The notes under the pieces were generated by a model. The model worked only from the letters and a program-made list of their open reading frames with translations, was not told the DNA's origin and did not search any database. Shown here piece by piece: positions 41,287-50,052 of a DNA stretch of 64,000 bases; position 1 is the stretch's first letter; each line of letters begins with the position of its first letter. Position numbers and translations under genes: made by a program. The stretch comes from JAJXWB01 sp046349085 (GTDB taxonomy: Bacteria > Pseudomonadota > Alphaproteobacteria > Rhizobiales > Beijerinckiaceae): positions 441,649 through 505,648 of the forward strand of contig JAXMDA010000002.1 in assembly GCA_046349085.1 (NCBI GenBank). Direction: 5' to 3'.

Positions 41287-43521
41287 ATGTCCGAAGCAGA
41301 TGCGAAGAGCGCGCCGCAACCGGCGCGACGTCCGGGACGCCGCTTGCGACAACGCTTCGGCGCGGTGGCCGTCGCCTTTGCATTGTTCTGCGCGCTCGCC
41401 ACGTTCTTCATGCTGTCGGGCCTCACGCCGATCGCGGTCGACGACCGATTGGCCTTCGGCCTGTTTGCGGCCAATGTCGTCTCTCTCCTGGTCGTCATCG
41501 CGCTGGTGGTGGCGGAAGGCTGGACGCTCGCCGCCGCCTGGCGACGCGGCGCGGCGGGCTCGGGCCTGCATTTCCGGGTCGTGCGCGCCTTTTCCGTCGC
41601 GGCCGCGGCGCCGGCGGTGGTCATCGCCATCGTCGGATCCATCACGATCAATCAGGCGATCAGCCCGGCCTTCCTGCATGACGTGCGCGCGTTCATCTTC
41701 AACACGGCGGAGGCCGCGCGGCTGTTCCGCCAGTCGCAATGCCGCTCGCTGCTGCAGGAAGCGCAATTGACGGCGGCCGACCTCGACCGCGCCAAGCCGA
41801 TGTACGACGCCGACCGCGCGCTGTTCCACGAATTCTTCGCCTCGCGCGCCCGCTATCTCGGCTTCACGCAGGCGGCTCTGATCCGCGAGAACGGCGAGAC
41901 GCTCGAAAAGGCCGATTTCCCGCCGCAGGGCGAGCAGCCTGCGCAAATGGTGAAACCCGAGGCGGCCGACTTTGTCGAGGCGCGCAAGAACGAACCGACC
42001 TGCGTGGTCGCCGACGGCGGCAAGACCTTCATCGCGCTGCGCCCCATCGCCGCCTTCCCCGGCGTGTTCCTTTATGTGGCGCGGCCCGTCGATCCCTTCA
42101 CGATGGAGTTTCCGCAGCAGGCGGCCAATCTCATCGCCATCTACAATTCCTTCGAGGGGCAGCGCCGCAATCTCGTCATCGCGTTTGCGAGCATGTTCGG
42201 CCTGATCTCGCTGATCATGCTGCTGTCGGCGATCTGGCTGGGGCTTGCCTTCGCCAACCGCCTGATCGCGCCGATCCGCCGTCTGATTTCGGCGACTGAC
42301 GAGGTCGCCACCGGCAACCTCTACGTTCGCGTGCCCATCGACAAGTCGGAGGGCGATCTCGCCCATCTCGGCGAGACCTTCAACAAGATGACCTCCGAAC
42401 TGCGCGTGCAGCAGAACAGGCTTCTGGCCGCCAACCAGTTGATCGACGAGCGCCGCGCCTTCACCGAAGCCGTGTTGTCGGGCGTGCCGGCGGCGGTCGT
42501 CGGCGTCGATCCCGAAGGTATCGTGACAGTGGTCAATCCGGCCGCCGAAAAGCTGATGAATGTGGAGGCCGGAGCGAGCGCCATCGGCCGGCCGATTTCC
42601 GACGCGCTGCCGGAAGTGGATGCGATCCTGCAGGATTCGGCGGCGCAACGTCGATCCGTTCAGAGCCAGATTTCGCTGATGCGCAGCGGGCGCGAACGCA
42701 TCGTCAACGTCAGCGTGACCTCGGGCTCGAGCGACGACGCCGGCCGCAGTTTCGTCATCACGCTCGACGATATCACCGACCTCGTCACCGCCCAGCGCAC
42801 GTCCGCCTGGGCGGATGTCGCACGCCGCATCGCGCACGAGATCAAGAATCCGCTGACCCCGATCCAGCTCTCCGCCGAGCGCCTGAAGCGCAAGTATGGA
42901 CGCGTGATCACCACCGACCGCGAAGTCTTCGACCAGTGCACGGACACGATCGTGCGCCAGGTGGACGACATCAAGCGCATGGTCGACGAATTCTCCTCCT
43001 TCGCCCGCATGCCCAAGGCGCGGCTCGAGGAGGACGAACTGATCCAGTGCGTGAAGCAGGTCGTGTTCCTGATGCGCGTCGGCCATCCCGACATCGAGAT
43101 CGTCGAGCACTATGCGCTCGACCGGCTGCCCGCGAAATTCGACCGCCGCCTGATCTCCCAGGCGCTGACCAACATCGTGAAGAACGCCACGGAGGGCGTG
43201 GCGGCCGTCGAAGGGGCCAACGGCCCCGGCCGCATCGACGTATCGGTCGCAGTCGCCGACGGCGTCGCGGCGATCGACGTCATCGACAATGGGCGCGGCT
43301 TTCCGACGGAGAACCGCCAGCGCCTTCTCGAACCCTATGTGACCACCCGTAGCGAGGGCACCGGCCTCGGCCTGCCTATTGTCGCCAAGATCATGGAGGA
43401 TCACGGGGGCGGGATCGAACTGCTCGACGCGCCGGCGGGACCCGGCGCCTACGTTCGACTCTTCATGAAGGTTTCGGGCAGCGCGGATTCGCACGCCGCG
43501 CCCGTCCCGGAACAGGTTTGA
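41287..43521 (+). CDS. ntrY: membrane sensor kinase NtrY
   Basis: A 744-residue kinase. The N-terminus has three or four membrane segments (about 25-110), then a large periplasmic part with NPTC-type cysteine regions and another membrane helix near 300. A HAMP domain (AFANRLIAPIRRLISATDEVATGNL), a PAS domain (ERRAFTEAVLSGVPAAVVG) and a HisKA domain with IAHEIKNPLTPIQLSAERLK follow, then ATPase motifs NIVKNATEG, DNGRGFP and GTGLGLPIV. It is the partner of NtrX in nitrogen and redox responses of alphaproteobacteria. The NtrX gene begins 32 bp downstream. Confidence 0.96.
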   Translation: MSEADAKSAPQPARRPGRRLRQRFGAVAVAFALFCALATFFMLSGLTPIAVDDRLAFGLFAANVVSLLVVIALVVAEGWTLAAAWRRGAAGSGLHFRVVRAFSVAAAAPAVVIAIVGSITINQAISPAFLHDVRAFIFNTAEAARLFRQSQCRSLLQEAQLTAADLDRAKPMYDADRALFHEFFASRARYLGFTQAALIRENGETLEKADFPPQGEQPAQMVKPEAADFVEARKNEPTCVVADGGKTFIALRPIAAFPGVFLYVARPVDPFTMEFPQQAANLIAIYNSFEGQRRNLVIAFASMFGLISLIMLLSAIWLGLAFANRLIAPIRRLISATDEVATGNLYVRVPIDKSEGDLAHLGETFNKMTSELRVQQNRLLAANQLIDERRAFTEAVLSGVPAAVVGVDPEGIVTVVNPAAEKLMNVEAGASAIGRPISDALPEVDAILQDSAAQRRSVQSQISLMRSGRERIVNVSVTSGSSDDAGRSFVITLDDITDLVTAQRTSAWADVARRIAHEIKNPLTPIQLSAERLKRKYGRVITTDREVFDQCTDTIVRQVDDIKRMVDEFSSFARMPKARLEEDELIQCVKQVVFLMRVGHPDIEIVEHYALDRLPAKFDRRLISQALTNIVKNATEGVAAVEGANGPGRIDVSVAVADGVAAIDVIDNGRGFPTENRQRLLEPYVTTRSEGTGLGLPIVAKIMEDHGGGIELLDAPAGPGAYVRLFMKVSGSADSHAAPVPEQV

Positions 43522-43553
43522 TACATCGCACCGATCAGAAAGAAGCGCGACGA

Positions 43554-44918
43554 ATGGCCACCGACATTCTCATCGTCGACGACGAGGCGGACATCCGCGA
43601 CATCGTCTCCGGAATTCTCTCGGACGAGGGCCATTCGACCCGCACCGCCAAGAATTCCGACGAGGCGCTGGCCGCCATCGAGGCGCGCCGCCCGCACCTG
43701 ATGTTCCTGGACATCTGGATGCAGGGCTCGCGACTCGACGGCCTGCAACTCCTCAACGTCATCAAGGAGCATCATCCCAACCTTCCGGTGGTGATGATCT
43801 CGGGCCACGGCAATATCGAGACGGCGGTCAGCGCCATCCGCGCGGGCGCCTACGACTTCATCGAAAAGCCCTTCAAGGCCGACCGGCTCGTGCTGGTCGC
43901 CGACCGGGCGCTCGAGGCCTCGCGCCTGAAGCGCGAGGTCAGCGAATTGCGCTCGCGCGCCGGCGCCATCGACCGCATCGTCGGCAAGTCCAGCGCGATG
44001 AACCAGTTGCGTCAGGTCATCGAACGCGTCGCGCCCGCCAATTCGCGCGTGCTCATCACCGGCGCGCCGGGCTCCGGCAAGGAGCTGGCGGCGCGCTCGA
44101 TTCACGAGGCCTCGAGCCGCGCGGCCGGCCCCTTCGTCGTCATCAACGCCGCCACCATCACGCCGGAAAACATGGAGCTCGAGCTCTTCGGCTCGGAGGG
44201 CAAGGACGGCAGGCGCAAGGTCGGCGCGCTGGAAGAGGCGCACGGCGGCACGCTCTACATCGACGAAGTCGCCGACATGCCGCGCGAGACGCAGGCCAAG
44301 ATCCTGCGTGTGCTGGTCGATCAGAACTTCCAGCGCGTCGACGGGTCCACGCGCGTGCATGTGGATGTTCGCATCATCTCGTCCAGCTCGCGCGATCTCG
44401 CCAAGGCGATCGCGGACGGCCAGTTCCGCGAGGAATTGTTCCATCGTCTCTCGGTCGTGCCGATCAACGTGCCGTCGCTGGCCGACCGCCGCGACGACAT
44501 TCCCGAGCTGATCGACTTCTTCATGGACCAGGTGTCCCAGACGACCGGAATGCCACGCCGCAAGATCGGGCCGGACGCCATGGCGGTGCTGCAATCGCAC
44601 GACTGGCCGGGCAATATTCGCCAGCTCCGCAACAACGTCGAACGCCTGATGATTCTCACCGCCGGCGACCCGGAGGCGGAGATATCCGCAGAAATGCTGC
44701 CCTCCGAGATCGGCGCGCTCGTGCCGGCCACGCCCAACGGGGCAGGGGGCGAAAAGCTGATGAGCCTGTCGCTGCGCGAGGCCCGCGAGGTCTTCGAGCG
44801 CGAATATCTCGTGGCCCAGATCAGCCGGTTCGGCGGCAATATCTCGCGCACGGCGGAATTCATCGGCATGGAGCGCTCCGCGCTGCATCGCAAGCTGAAG
44901 TCGCTGTCGATCGACTGA
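43554..44918 (+). CDS. ntrX: response regulator NtrX, without GAFTGA loop
   Basis: A 454-residue NtrC-family regulator: receiver with D53 (MFLDIWM), AAA+ domain (Walker A GAPGSGKE, YIDEVADMP), and a C-terminal Fis-type HTH (ISRTAEFIGMERSALHRKLKSL). Where NtrC has GHEKGAFTGA, this protein has GSEGKDGRRKVGA, so the sigma-54 contact loop is missing. It is unlikely to be a classical sigma-54 activator. Alphaproteobacterial NtrX proteins with this feature have been reported, so it is a family trait rather than damage. The ATG at 43554 gives the standard receiver start. Confidence 0.95.
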   Translation: MATDILIVDDEADIRDIVSGILSDEGHSTRTAKNSDEALAAIEARRPHLMFLDIWMQGSRLDGLQLLNVIKEHHPNLPVVMISGHGNIETAVSAIRAGAYDFIEKPFKADRLVLVADRALEASRLKREVSELRSRAGAIDRIVGKSSAMNQLRQVIERVAPANSRVLITGAPGSGKELAARSIHEASSRAAGPFVVINAATITPENMELELFGSEGKDGRRKVGALEEAHGGTLYIDEVADMPRETQAKILRVLVDQNFQRVDGSTRVHVDVRIISSSSRDLAKAIADGQFREELFHRLSVVPINVPSLADRRDDIPELIDFFMDQVSQTTGMPRRKIGPDAMAVLQSHDWPGNIRQLRNNVERLMILTAGDPEAEISAEMLPSEIGALVPATPNGAGGEKLMSLSLREAREVFEREYLVAQISRFGGNISRTAEFIGMERSALHRKLKSLSID

Positions 44919-45064
44919 GCCCCTGCGGAAATCTTTTTCCGCAGGCGCGAACGGATGGCCGCGCGCCGCGTTTCTTTCTGGGCGCGTCCATCGGCTCACA
45001 TCGACGGGCGCGCCCTTTCGTTTCCACGGCGCGGCGTCTGCGCGGCCTACCGGAAGGATGAATC

Positions 45065-45460
45065 ATGAGCTTCAATCACACGATCGATACGTCGACGATG
45101 AACCTGTCGTCCCTGATGGATCGCTCCGCCCATATCGGCGAAAAGGCCCGCCAGATCGGCGCCGAGATGATCAATCTGTCAGTGCGCAATTTCGAGAGCG
45201 CCGCGCGGGCAGGCCGCGAGCTGAGCGGCGCGCGCAGCTTCGGCGACGCCGCCCGCATCCAGATGGATTACGTCCGCGATCTCATGTCGGCCTTCACTGA
45301 TCATTCCGAAAAGATCGCGGAGATCGCCATGGCCGGCGTTCGGGAGGCCGGGGCCGACGCGAAAGCGGCCGGCGAATCCGTCGTCAGGGCGGCGCAGGAG
45401 GCGACACAGAAGACGACGGACGAAACCGCCAAGGGTCTGAACGCCGCCAGGAAATTCTGA
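45065..45460 (+). CDS. phasin family protein
   Basis: A 131-residue amphipathic-helical protein matching the phasin family: SLMDRSAHIGEKARQIGAEMINLSVRNFESAARAG, then RIQMDYVRDLMSAFTDHSEKIAEIA, and an Ala/Lys/Thr-rich tail. Phasins coat polyhydroxyalkanoate granules, fitting the PHA synthase 27 kb upstream. GGAAGG precedes the ATG. It is 146 bp after ntrX and seems to be its own unit. Confidence 0.85.
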   Translation: MSFNHTIDTSTMNLSSLMDRSAHIGEKARQIGAEMINLSVRNFESAARAGRELSGARSFGDAARIQMDYVRDLMSAFTDHSEKIAEIAMAGVREAGADAKAAGESVVRAAQEATQKTTDETAKGLNAARKF

Positions 45461-45536
45461 CCTCGCGGCGCGGGCGTCCAGGCCCCGCCCGTCGGCGGGC
45501 GCCGGGCGCCTCTCTACATCCCGCTCTTTCGCCTGC

Positions 45537-46136
45537 ATGATTGTCGAACGAATCGAGGCGGCGGAACGCGAGATGAAGGATAGCGACACGGGCGCCGCGC
45601 ACCGGACGCCCAGCCTGCCGGATCTGTTCCTCGGCTGGGGAAAGGTCGGGCTGATGGGCTTCGGCGGCGTCACGCCGTGGGCGCACCGCATGGTCGTCGA
45701 GGAGCGCGGCTGGCTCGACGCCCGCGAATATTCCGCGCTGCTGGGCATCTGCCAGGTGCTGCCGGGCCCCAATACGCCGAACCTCTGCGTCGTGCTGGGC
45801 CAGCGTTACCACGGCCTCGCCGGCGCCGTCGTCTCGGTCCTGGGATTGATGGCGGCGCCGCTGCTGGCGGTGCTGGCTATCGGCGCCGCCTACGATTACC
45901 TCTCCGGCGCCAGCGTCGTCCGCATCGCCGTCGGCGGCGCGGCCTCCGCGGCCGCCGGCCTTGTTTTCGCGGCGGGCGTCAAAATGGCGCGCGGCGCGCG
46001 TCTCGATCCGTTCCAGATCGGCATATGCGCGGCGGTTTTCGTTGCGGTCGGCGTATTCCGGCTGCCGCTGCTCTGGGCGGTCGCGATCTTCGGACCGCTG
46101 TCCGTCGCTTTCATGCACTTCAGGCGCAAGTCGTGA
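45537..46136 (+). CDS. chromate transporter, first half (short-chain ChrA)
   Basis: A 199-residue membrane protein carrying one CHR domain: LFLGWGKVGLMGFGGVTPWAHRMVVEERGWLDAREYSALLGICQVLPGPNTPNLCVVLG. This is about half of a long-chain ChrA. Long ChrA has two such repeats in one protein; here two separate genes encode them. ChrA proteins export chromate or sulfate-like anions. The start may be the ATG at 45573 instead. It overlaps the next gene by GTGA. Confidence 0.85.
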   Translation: MIVERIEAAEREMKDSDTGAAHRTPSLPDLFLGWGKVGLMGFGGVTPWAHRMVVEERGWLDAREYSALLGICQVLPGPNTPNLCVVLGQRYHGLAGAVVSVLGLMAAPLLAVLAIGAAYDYLSGASVVRIAVGGAASAAAGLVFAAGVKMARGARLDPFQIGICAAVFVAVGVFRLPLLWAVAIFGPLSVAFMHFRRKS

Positions 46137-46675
46137 AGTCCGACGTCCTCCTGCGCATGGCGATCGATTTTTCGATCCTGTCTCTCGTCGCCATCGGCGG
46201 CGCGAACGCCATTGCGCCAGAAATGCACCGCCAGCTCGTCGAGGTCCTGCGCTGGATGGACGACGCCGAATTCGCGAACCTGTTCGCGCTGGGGCAGGTG
46301 GCTCCCGGCCCGAATATCATGGTGCTGAGCCTGGTCGGCTGGAAGATGGCCGGCCTGTCCGGCCTGATCGTGGCGACGCTTGCCGCGCTCGTGCCGACCT
46401 GCGCGCTGGCATGGATCACCGGGCGTTTCGTCGCCCATTACGGCCGGGCCGCCTGGTTCGACTCCGTGAAGGCCGGCCTGACGCCGATCGCCATCGGCCT
46501 GGTGCTGTCGAGCAGTCTCGTCATGGCGCGCGCCGCCGACCATGATGCGCTGGGTTTCATCGCCACGGCGGCGACAGCCGCGCTCGTGATCCTCACGTCG
46601 ATTAACCCCATTTTCGCGCTGGGACTGTTCGCCGCCGCCGCCGGCCTCGCCGCCACATTGTGGCCCGGTGTGTAG
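46133..46675 (+). CDS. chromate transporter, second half (short-chain ChrA)
   Basis: A 180-residue membrane protein with one CHR domain: LVAIGGANAIAPEMHRQLVEVLRWMDDAEFANLFALGQVAPGPNIMVLSLVGWKMAG. PGPN is the conserved motif of the domain. It starts at a GTG overlapping the stop of the first half (GTGA), so both are translated together and presumably form a heterodimer with opposed topology. The internal ATG at 46157 is a possible alternative start. Confidence 0.85.
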   Translation: MKSDVLLRMAIDFSILSLVAIGGANAIAPEMHRQLVEVLRWMDDAEFANLFALGQVAPGPNIMVLSLVGWKMAGLSGLIVATLAALVPTCALAWITGRFVAHYGRAAWFDSVKAGLTPIAIGLVLSSSLVMARAADHDALGFIATAATAALVILTSINPIFALGLFAAAAGLAATLWPGV

Positions 46676-46704
46676 GACTAAAGTTTTCGAGGCTCGGTTC
46701 TTGT

Positions 46705-46733
46705 TGGAATCCAAAGCAAAGCACACTTATAGT
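46705..46733 (+). promoter_or_regulatory. candidate hfq promoter
   Basis: TTGGAA (46705-46710) and TTATAG (46728-46733) are 17 bases apart, about 105 bp before the hfq start, in the gene-free gap after the chromate transporter pair. Confidence 0.45.
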
Positions 46734-46839
46734 CGGCCTGTTGTCCGCGCGGGGGGCAAACGGCCGGGTGGCGCCGAGATTGCTGGCGGACAAACAACTG
46801 CGTCCCGAACGGGACGCCAAGAAAAGCAGGTCAGGCACA

Positions 46840-47091
46840 ATGGCGACTGAACGCGCGCAAAATCTTCAGGACACCTTTCTCAACTATGTCCGCAAGAACA
46901 AGATTCCGCTCACGATATTCCTCGTGAACGGCGTCAAACTTCAGGGCGTCGTGACCTGGTTCGACAATTTCTGCGTGCTCCTGCGCCGTGACGGCCACTC
47001 GCAGCTCGTCTACAAGCACGCCATCTCCACGATCATGCCCGGACAGCCGCTCCAGATGTTCGAGCCGAGCGAAGAGGCGCCGGAAAAATAG
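46840..47091 (+). CDS. hfq: RNA chaperone Hfq
   Basis: An 83-residue Sm-like protein. Sm1 is IFLVNGVKLQGVVTWFDNF (near residues 26-44) and Sm2 is YKHAIST, giving the hexameric ring that pairs sRNAs with mRNAs. The N-terminus starts at MATERAQNLQD; the frame open to 46660 is shadow. The gene ends GAA AAA TAG, and hflX must begin at or around this point without an ordinary start codon. Confidence 0.97.
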   Translation: MATERAQNLQDTFLNYVRKNKIPLTIFLVNGVKLQGVVTWFDNFCVLLRRDGHSQLVYKHAISTIMPGQPLQMFEPSEEAPEK

Positions 47092-48476
47092 GCGAGCAAG
47101 ACAAGCGTCCGAATTCGATCGACAGGGGTCTCGACCTCGACGCCCGCGCGGCCGCGGCGGCCGGCGCGCGCGCGCTTGTCGTCGGCCCCTATCCGAACGC
47201 TCGCGCGGCGCAGGGCGACGCCAATCTGCGCGCGCCGCAGGCGCGGCTGGCGGAGGCCGAAGGTCTCGCCCGCGCCATCGATCTCGAAATCGTCGGCGCC
47301 AGCCTCGTTCTGCTCGCGCAGGTGCGGCCCGCGACCTACCTCGGCAAGGGCAAGGTCGAGGAGATCGCCGCGCTCGCCAAGGAGCAGGAGGTCGAGCTCG
47401 TCATCATGGATTGCGCGCTCTCCCCCGTGCAGCAGCGTAATCTGGAAAAGGCCTTCGCCGCCAAGGTCATCGACCGCACCGGCCTGATCCTCGAAATCTT
47501 CGGCAAGCGCGCCCGCACGCGCGAAGGCGCCTTGCAGGTCGAGCTTGCCCATCTCGCCTACCAGAAATCGCGTCTCGTCCGCTCCTGGACCCATCTCGAA
47601 CGCCAGCGCGGCGGCTTCGGCTTTCTCGGCGGCCCCGGCGAAACGCAGATCGAAACCGACCGCCGCCTCATTCAGGAGCGCATCAGCCGCATCGAGAAGG
47701 ACCTCGAGCAGGTCAAGCGCACGCGCGGCCTGCATCGCAAGAAGCGGCAGGACGCGCCTTACCCGGTCGTGGCGCTGGTCGGCTACACCAACGCCGGCAA
47801 GTCCACGCTGTTCAACCGGCTGACACAGGCCGAAGTGCTGGCCAAGGACCTGCTGTTCGCCACGCTCGACCCGACGCTTCGGGCGGTGAAGCTGCCGCAC
47901 GGCGCGCGCATCATCCTGTCGGACACCGTCGGATTCATCTCGGACCTCCCGACCATGCTGGTCTCCGCCTTCCGCGCGACGCTGGAGGAGGTGATCGAGG
48001 CCGACGTCATCCTGCATGTTCGGGACGTCAGCCACGAGGATACCGAGGCCCAGAGCGCCGACGTCGAGCGCATTCTCAGCGATCTCGGCATCGAGCCGCA
48101 CGATCATCGTCGGCTCGTCGAGGTCTGGAACAAGGCCGACCTCCTGGGCGACGAGCGCCGCGCCGGCCTGTTGCAGGCGACGATCGCGCGCCCCGCCGAC
48201 GAGCGGCCCGTGCTGGTTTCCGCCATCACGGGCGAGGGGATCGACACGCTTCTCGCCTCGATCGAGCGCCGCATCGCCTCGGAGCGGAAGCTGTTGCGCG
48301 TGAAGGTGCCGGCGTCTGACGGCGCAGGCCTCGCATGGCTCTACGAGAACGGCGAAGTGCTGGCGCGCAAGGCGGGCAGGGACGGCTCGCTCGCCATCGA
48401 CATCCGCGTCGGGCCGGAGCGCGTCGAGCGGGTGCTGAGACGGTTCCCCGACACGAAAACGGCCGTTCCGCGCTGA
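47088..48476 (+). CDS. hflX: GTPase HflX (start codon unclear)
   Basis: A ribosome-associated GTPase that splits stalled 70S ribosomes. From 47088 the frame would give 462 residues. The N-terminal HflX domain (ALVVGPYPN, then RPATYLGKGKVEEI) is homologous and intact, followed by GLILEIFGKRARTREG, G1 VALVGYTNAGKST and G3 SDTVGFISDLP, and the C-terminal domain. There is no ATG, GTG or TTG in frame between the stop at 46989 and the GTG at 47322, and that GTG would delete ~78 conserved residues. The ATA at 47088, overlapping the hfq stop, is used here as a placeholder. Other options are ATC at 47118 or a -1 frameshift from hfq. Confidence 0.85.
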   Translation: MGEQDKRPNSIDRGLDLDARAAAAAGARALVVGPYPNARAAQGDANLRAPQARLAEAEGLARAIDLEIVGASLVLLAQVRPATYLGKGKVEEIAALAKEQEVELVIMDCALSPVQQRNLEKAFAAKVIDRTGLILEIFGKRARTREGALQVELAHLAYQKSRLVRSWTHLERQRGGFGFLGGPGETQIETDRRLIQERISRIEKDLEQVKRTRGLHRKKRQDAPYPVVALVGYTNAGKSTLFNRLTQAEVLAKDLLFATLDPTLRAVKLPHGARIILSDTVGFISDLPTMLVSAFRATLEEVIEADVILHVRDVSHEDTEAQSADVERILSDLGIEPHDHRRLVEVWNKADLLGDERRAGLLQATIARPADERPVLVSAITGEGIDTLLASIERRIASERKLLRVKVPASDGAGLAWLYENGEVLARKAGRDGSLAIDIRVGPERVERVLRRFPDTKTAVPR

Positions 48477-48606
48477 TTTCGGCGGAATTGATCCCGCCGG
48501 CGCCGGAAACAGGTCACATTTCAGTCAATAACGCTCCCTCCTATCCCCACCGGCGCGAAACGTATCGCGCCGCCCCTGGTCCGTCAGTCAAAAGGGGAGC
48601 CCCCAC

Positions 48607-49140
48607 GTGCGATCAAGCCAAATCGTTCTACTTGCCTCCGCCGCCGGCCTCGCCGTCGCCCTCGCTTCGCCCGCAGCCGCAAGGCAATGCGGATCGGGCC
48701 AGATATTTCAGGTGTCCAAGGGACGCTGCATCAGCAAGGCCGCCGCCTCCAAGGCGGGCATTAAAGTGCGCCACAAGCAGGCCGCCGCTCGCCTCGGGAA
48801 GAAGAGCCCGGCGGTGGAGGACGCAGACGAGGCGGACGACACATCGCCCGCAGACCGCAAGGCGGCCGAACGCAAGGACTCGCGCGCAGGCGCGGCGGAC
48901 GACAGGGCGCAGCCTGAACGCGACGCCAAGATCGACGAGGCGGCCGAGCCGCCGGTGCGAACGGTTACGGTCAGGAGCGATCCGTCCAAGGCGCGGGAAG
49001 CGTGGAACGCCGCCGTCGCCGCGGCCGGGAAGGGCGGCGAACCGGCTGTCGCGCCGGCGCTTAGTTTCGCGCCGCAGGAAGGCGACGTCCGACGCAATGT
49101 CGCGCCCTTCGGCGCGCTGGATTTCGGCGGCCTGCGTTAG
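48607..49140 (+). CDS. hypothetical exported protein
   Basis: A 177-residue protein starting at GTG, with a strong AGGGGAG upstream. It has a signal peptide (ending near ASPAAA-R), a short Cys-containing N-terminal motif RQCGSGQIFQVSKGRCISK, a highly charged Ala/Asp/Lys/Arg-rich middle and a C-terminal beta-like part ending GALDFGGLR. The middle looks disordered. No family is recognised. It ends tail-to-tail with mazG (4-bp overlap). Confidence 0.65.
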   Translation: MRSSQIVLLASAAGLAVALASPAAARQCGSGQIFQVSKGRCISKAAASKAGIKVRHKQAAARLGKKSPAVEDADEADDTSPADRKAAERKDSRAGAADDRAQPERDAKIDEAAEPPVRTVTVRSDPSKAREAWNAAVAAAGKGGEPAVAPALSFAPQEGDVRRNVAPFGALDFGGLR

Positions 49141-49961
49141 CCGTTCCTCTTCGCCTCGTTCCACAGGGCGTCCATCTCGGCGAGCGTGGCCTCCTTCGGC
49201 GTCCGGCCGCGGGCCGCCAGCCCGTCCTCGACATAGGCGAAGCGCCGCTCGAATTTGGCGTTGGCGCCGCGCAGCGCCGTTTCGGGATCGACGCCCGCAT
49301 GACGGGCAAGATTGACCATGACGAAGAACAGGTCGCCGATCTCGTCCGTCACTTGCTCCGCGTCGCCCGATGCGACCGCCTCGGTCACCTCGCGCGATTC
49401 CTCGACGATCTTGTCGAGCACGGCGCGAACGTCGTTCCAGTCGAAGCCGACTTCGCCCGCGGCCTTCTGCAATTCCAACGCCCGCGTCAGCGCCGGCCGT
49501 CCCGATTTGACGCTGGCGAGCGTCCGGCCGGCGGGAGGTTGCGGATTGCGCGCCGCTTTCAACAGCCTTTCTTCTTTCGCTCGCTTTTCCTGGGCCTTGA
49601 TCTTCCCCCAGAGGGCGGACACTTCGTCCGCCGACAGGTCGCGCGCGTCGCCGAAGACATGCGGGTGGCGGCGGATCAGCTTGTCCGTGATCGCCTCGAC
49701 CACGCCGCCGAAATCGAAGACGCCTTCCTCCTCCGCCATGCGCGCGTGAAAGACGACCTGCAGCAGCAGATCGCCCAGCTCCTCGCGCAGATCCTCGCGG
49801 TCGCCATGCGCGATGGCGTCGGCCACCTCATAGGCTTCCTCGATCGTATAGGGCGCGATCGTCGCGAAATCCTGCTCGAGATCCCAGGGGCAGCCGGTCT
49901 CCGGCGTGCGCAGCGCCGCCATGATTTCGAGCAGGCGTGCAATGTCGCGTGACTTTTCCAT
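49137..49961 (-). CDS. mazG: nucleoside triphosphate pyrophosphohydrolase MazG
   Basis: A 274-residue all-alpha NTP pyrophosphatase that removes non-canonical or excess dNTP/NTPs. RTPETGCPWDLEQDFATIAPYTIEEAYEVADAI carries the first EExxE-type metal-binding helix. A second MazG-like half (about 140-265) contains EVTEAVASGDAEQVTDEIGDLFFVMVNLARH. The length and the two-domain layout match Escherichia coli MazG. It is downstream of the cold-shock gene but separated by that gene's terminator. Confidence 0.95.
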   Translation of the reverse strand: MEKSRDIARLLEIMAALRTPETGCPWDLEQDFATIAPYTIEEAYEVADAIAHGDREDLREELGDLLLQVVFHARMAEEEGVFDFGGVVEAITDKLIRRHPHVFGDARDLSADEVSALWGKIKAQEKRAKEERLLKAARNPQPPAGRTLASVKSGRPALTRALELQKAAGEVGFDWNDVRAVLDKIVEESREVTEAVASGDAEQVTDEIGDLFFVMVNLARHAGVDPETALRGANAKFERRFAYVEDGLAARGRTPKEATLAEMDALWNEAKRNG

Positions 49962-49981
49962 CGGAGCCCGGGCGCTGAAAC

Positions 49982-50009
49982 GAAAAAGCCGGCGCTTGCG
50001 GCGCCGGCT
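49982..50009 (-). terminator. terminator of the cold-shock protein gene
   Basis: AGCCGGCGC (49987-49995) pairs with GCGCCGGCT (50001-50009); a T-run follows on the minus strand (A-run 49983-49987). It lies 44 bp past the cold-shock stop. Confidence 0.85.
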
Positions 50010-50052
50010 GGATTTGAAGGGGCAGGGGCGCCCTGCCCGGATTGACCCGGCG

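Noticed and set aside
41233..43494. 753-codon minus-strand open frame opposite ntrY
   Set aside because: An antisense shadow of the ntrY kinase gene with biased composition and no recognisable domain.
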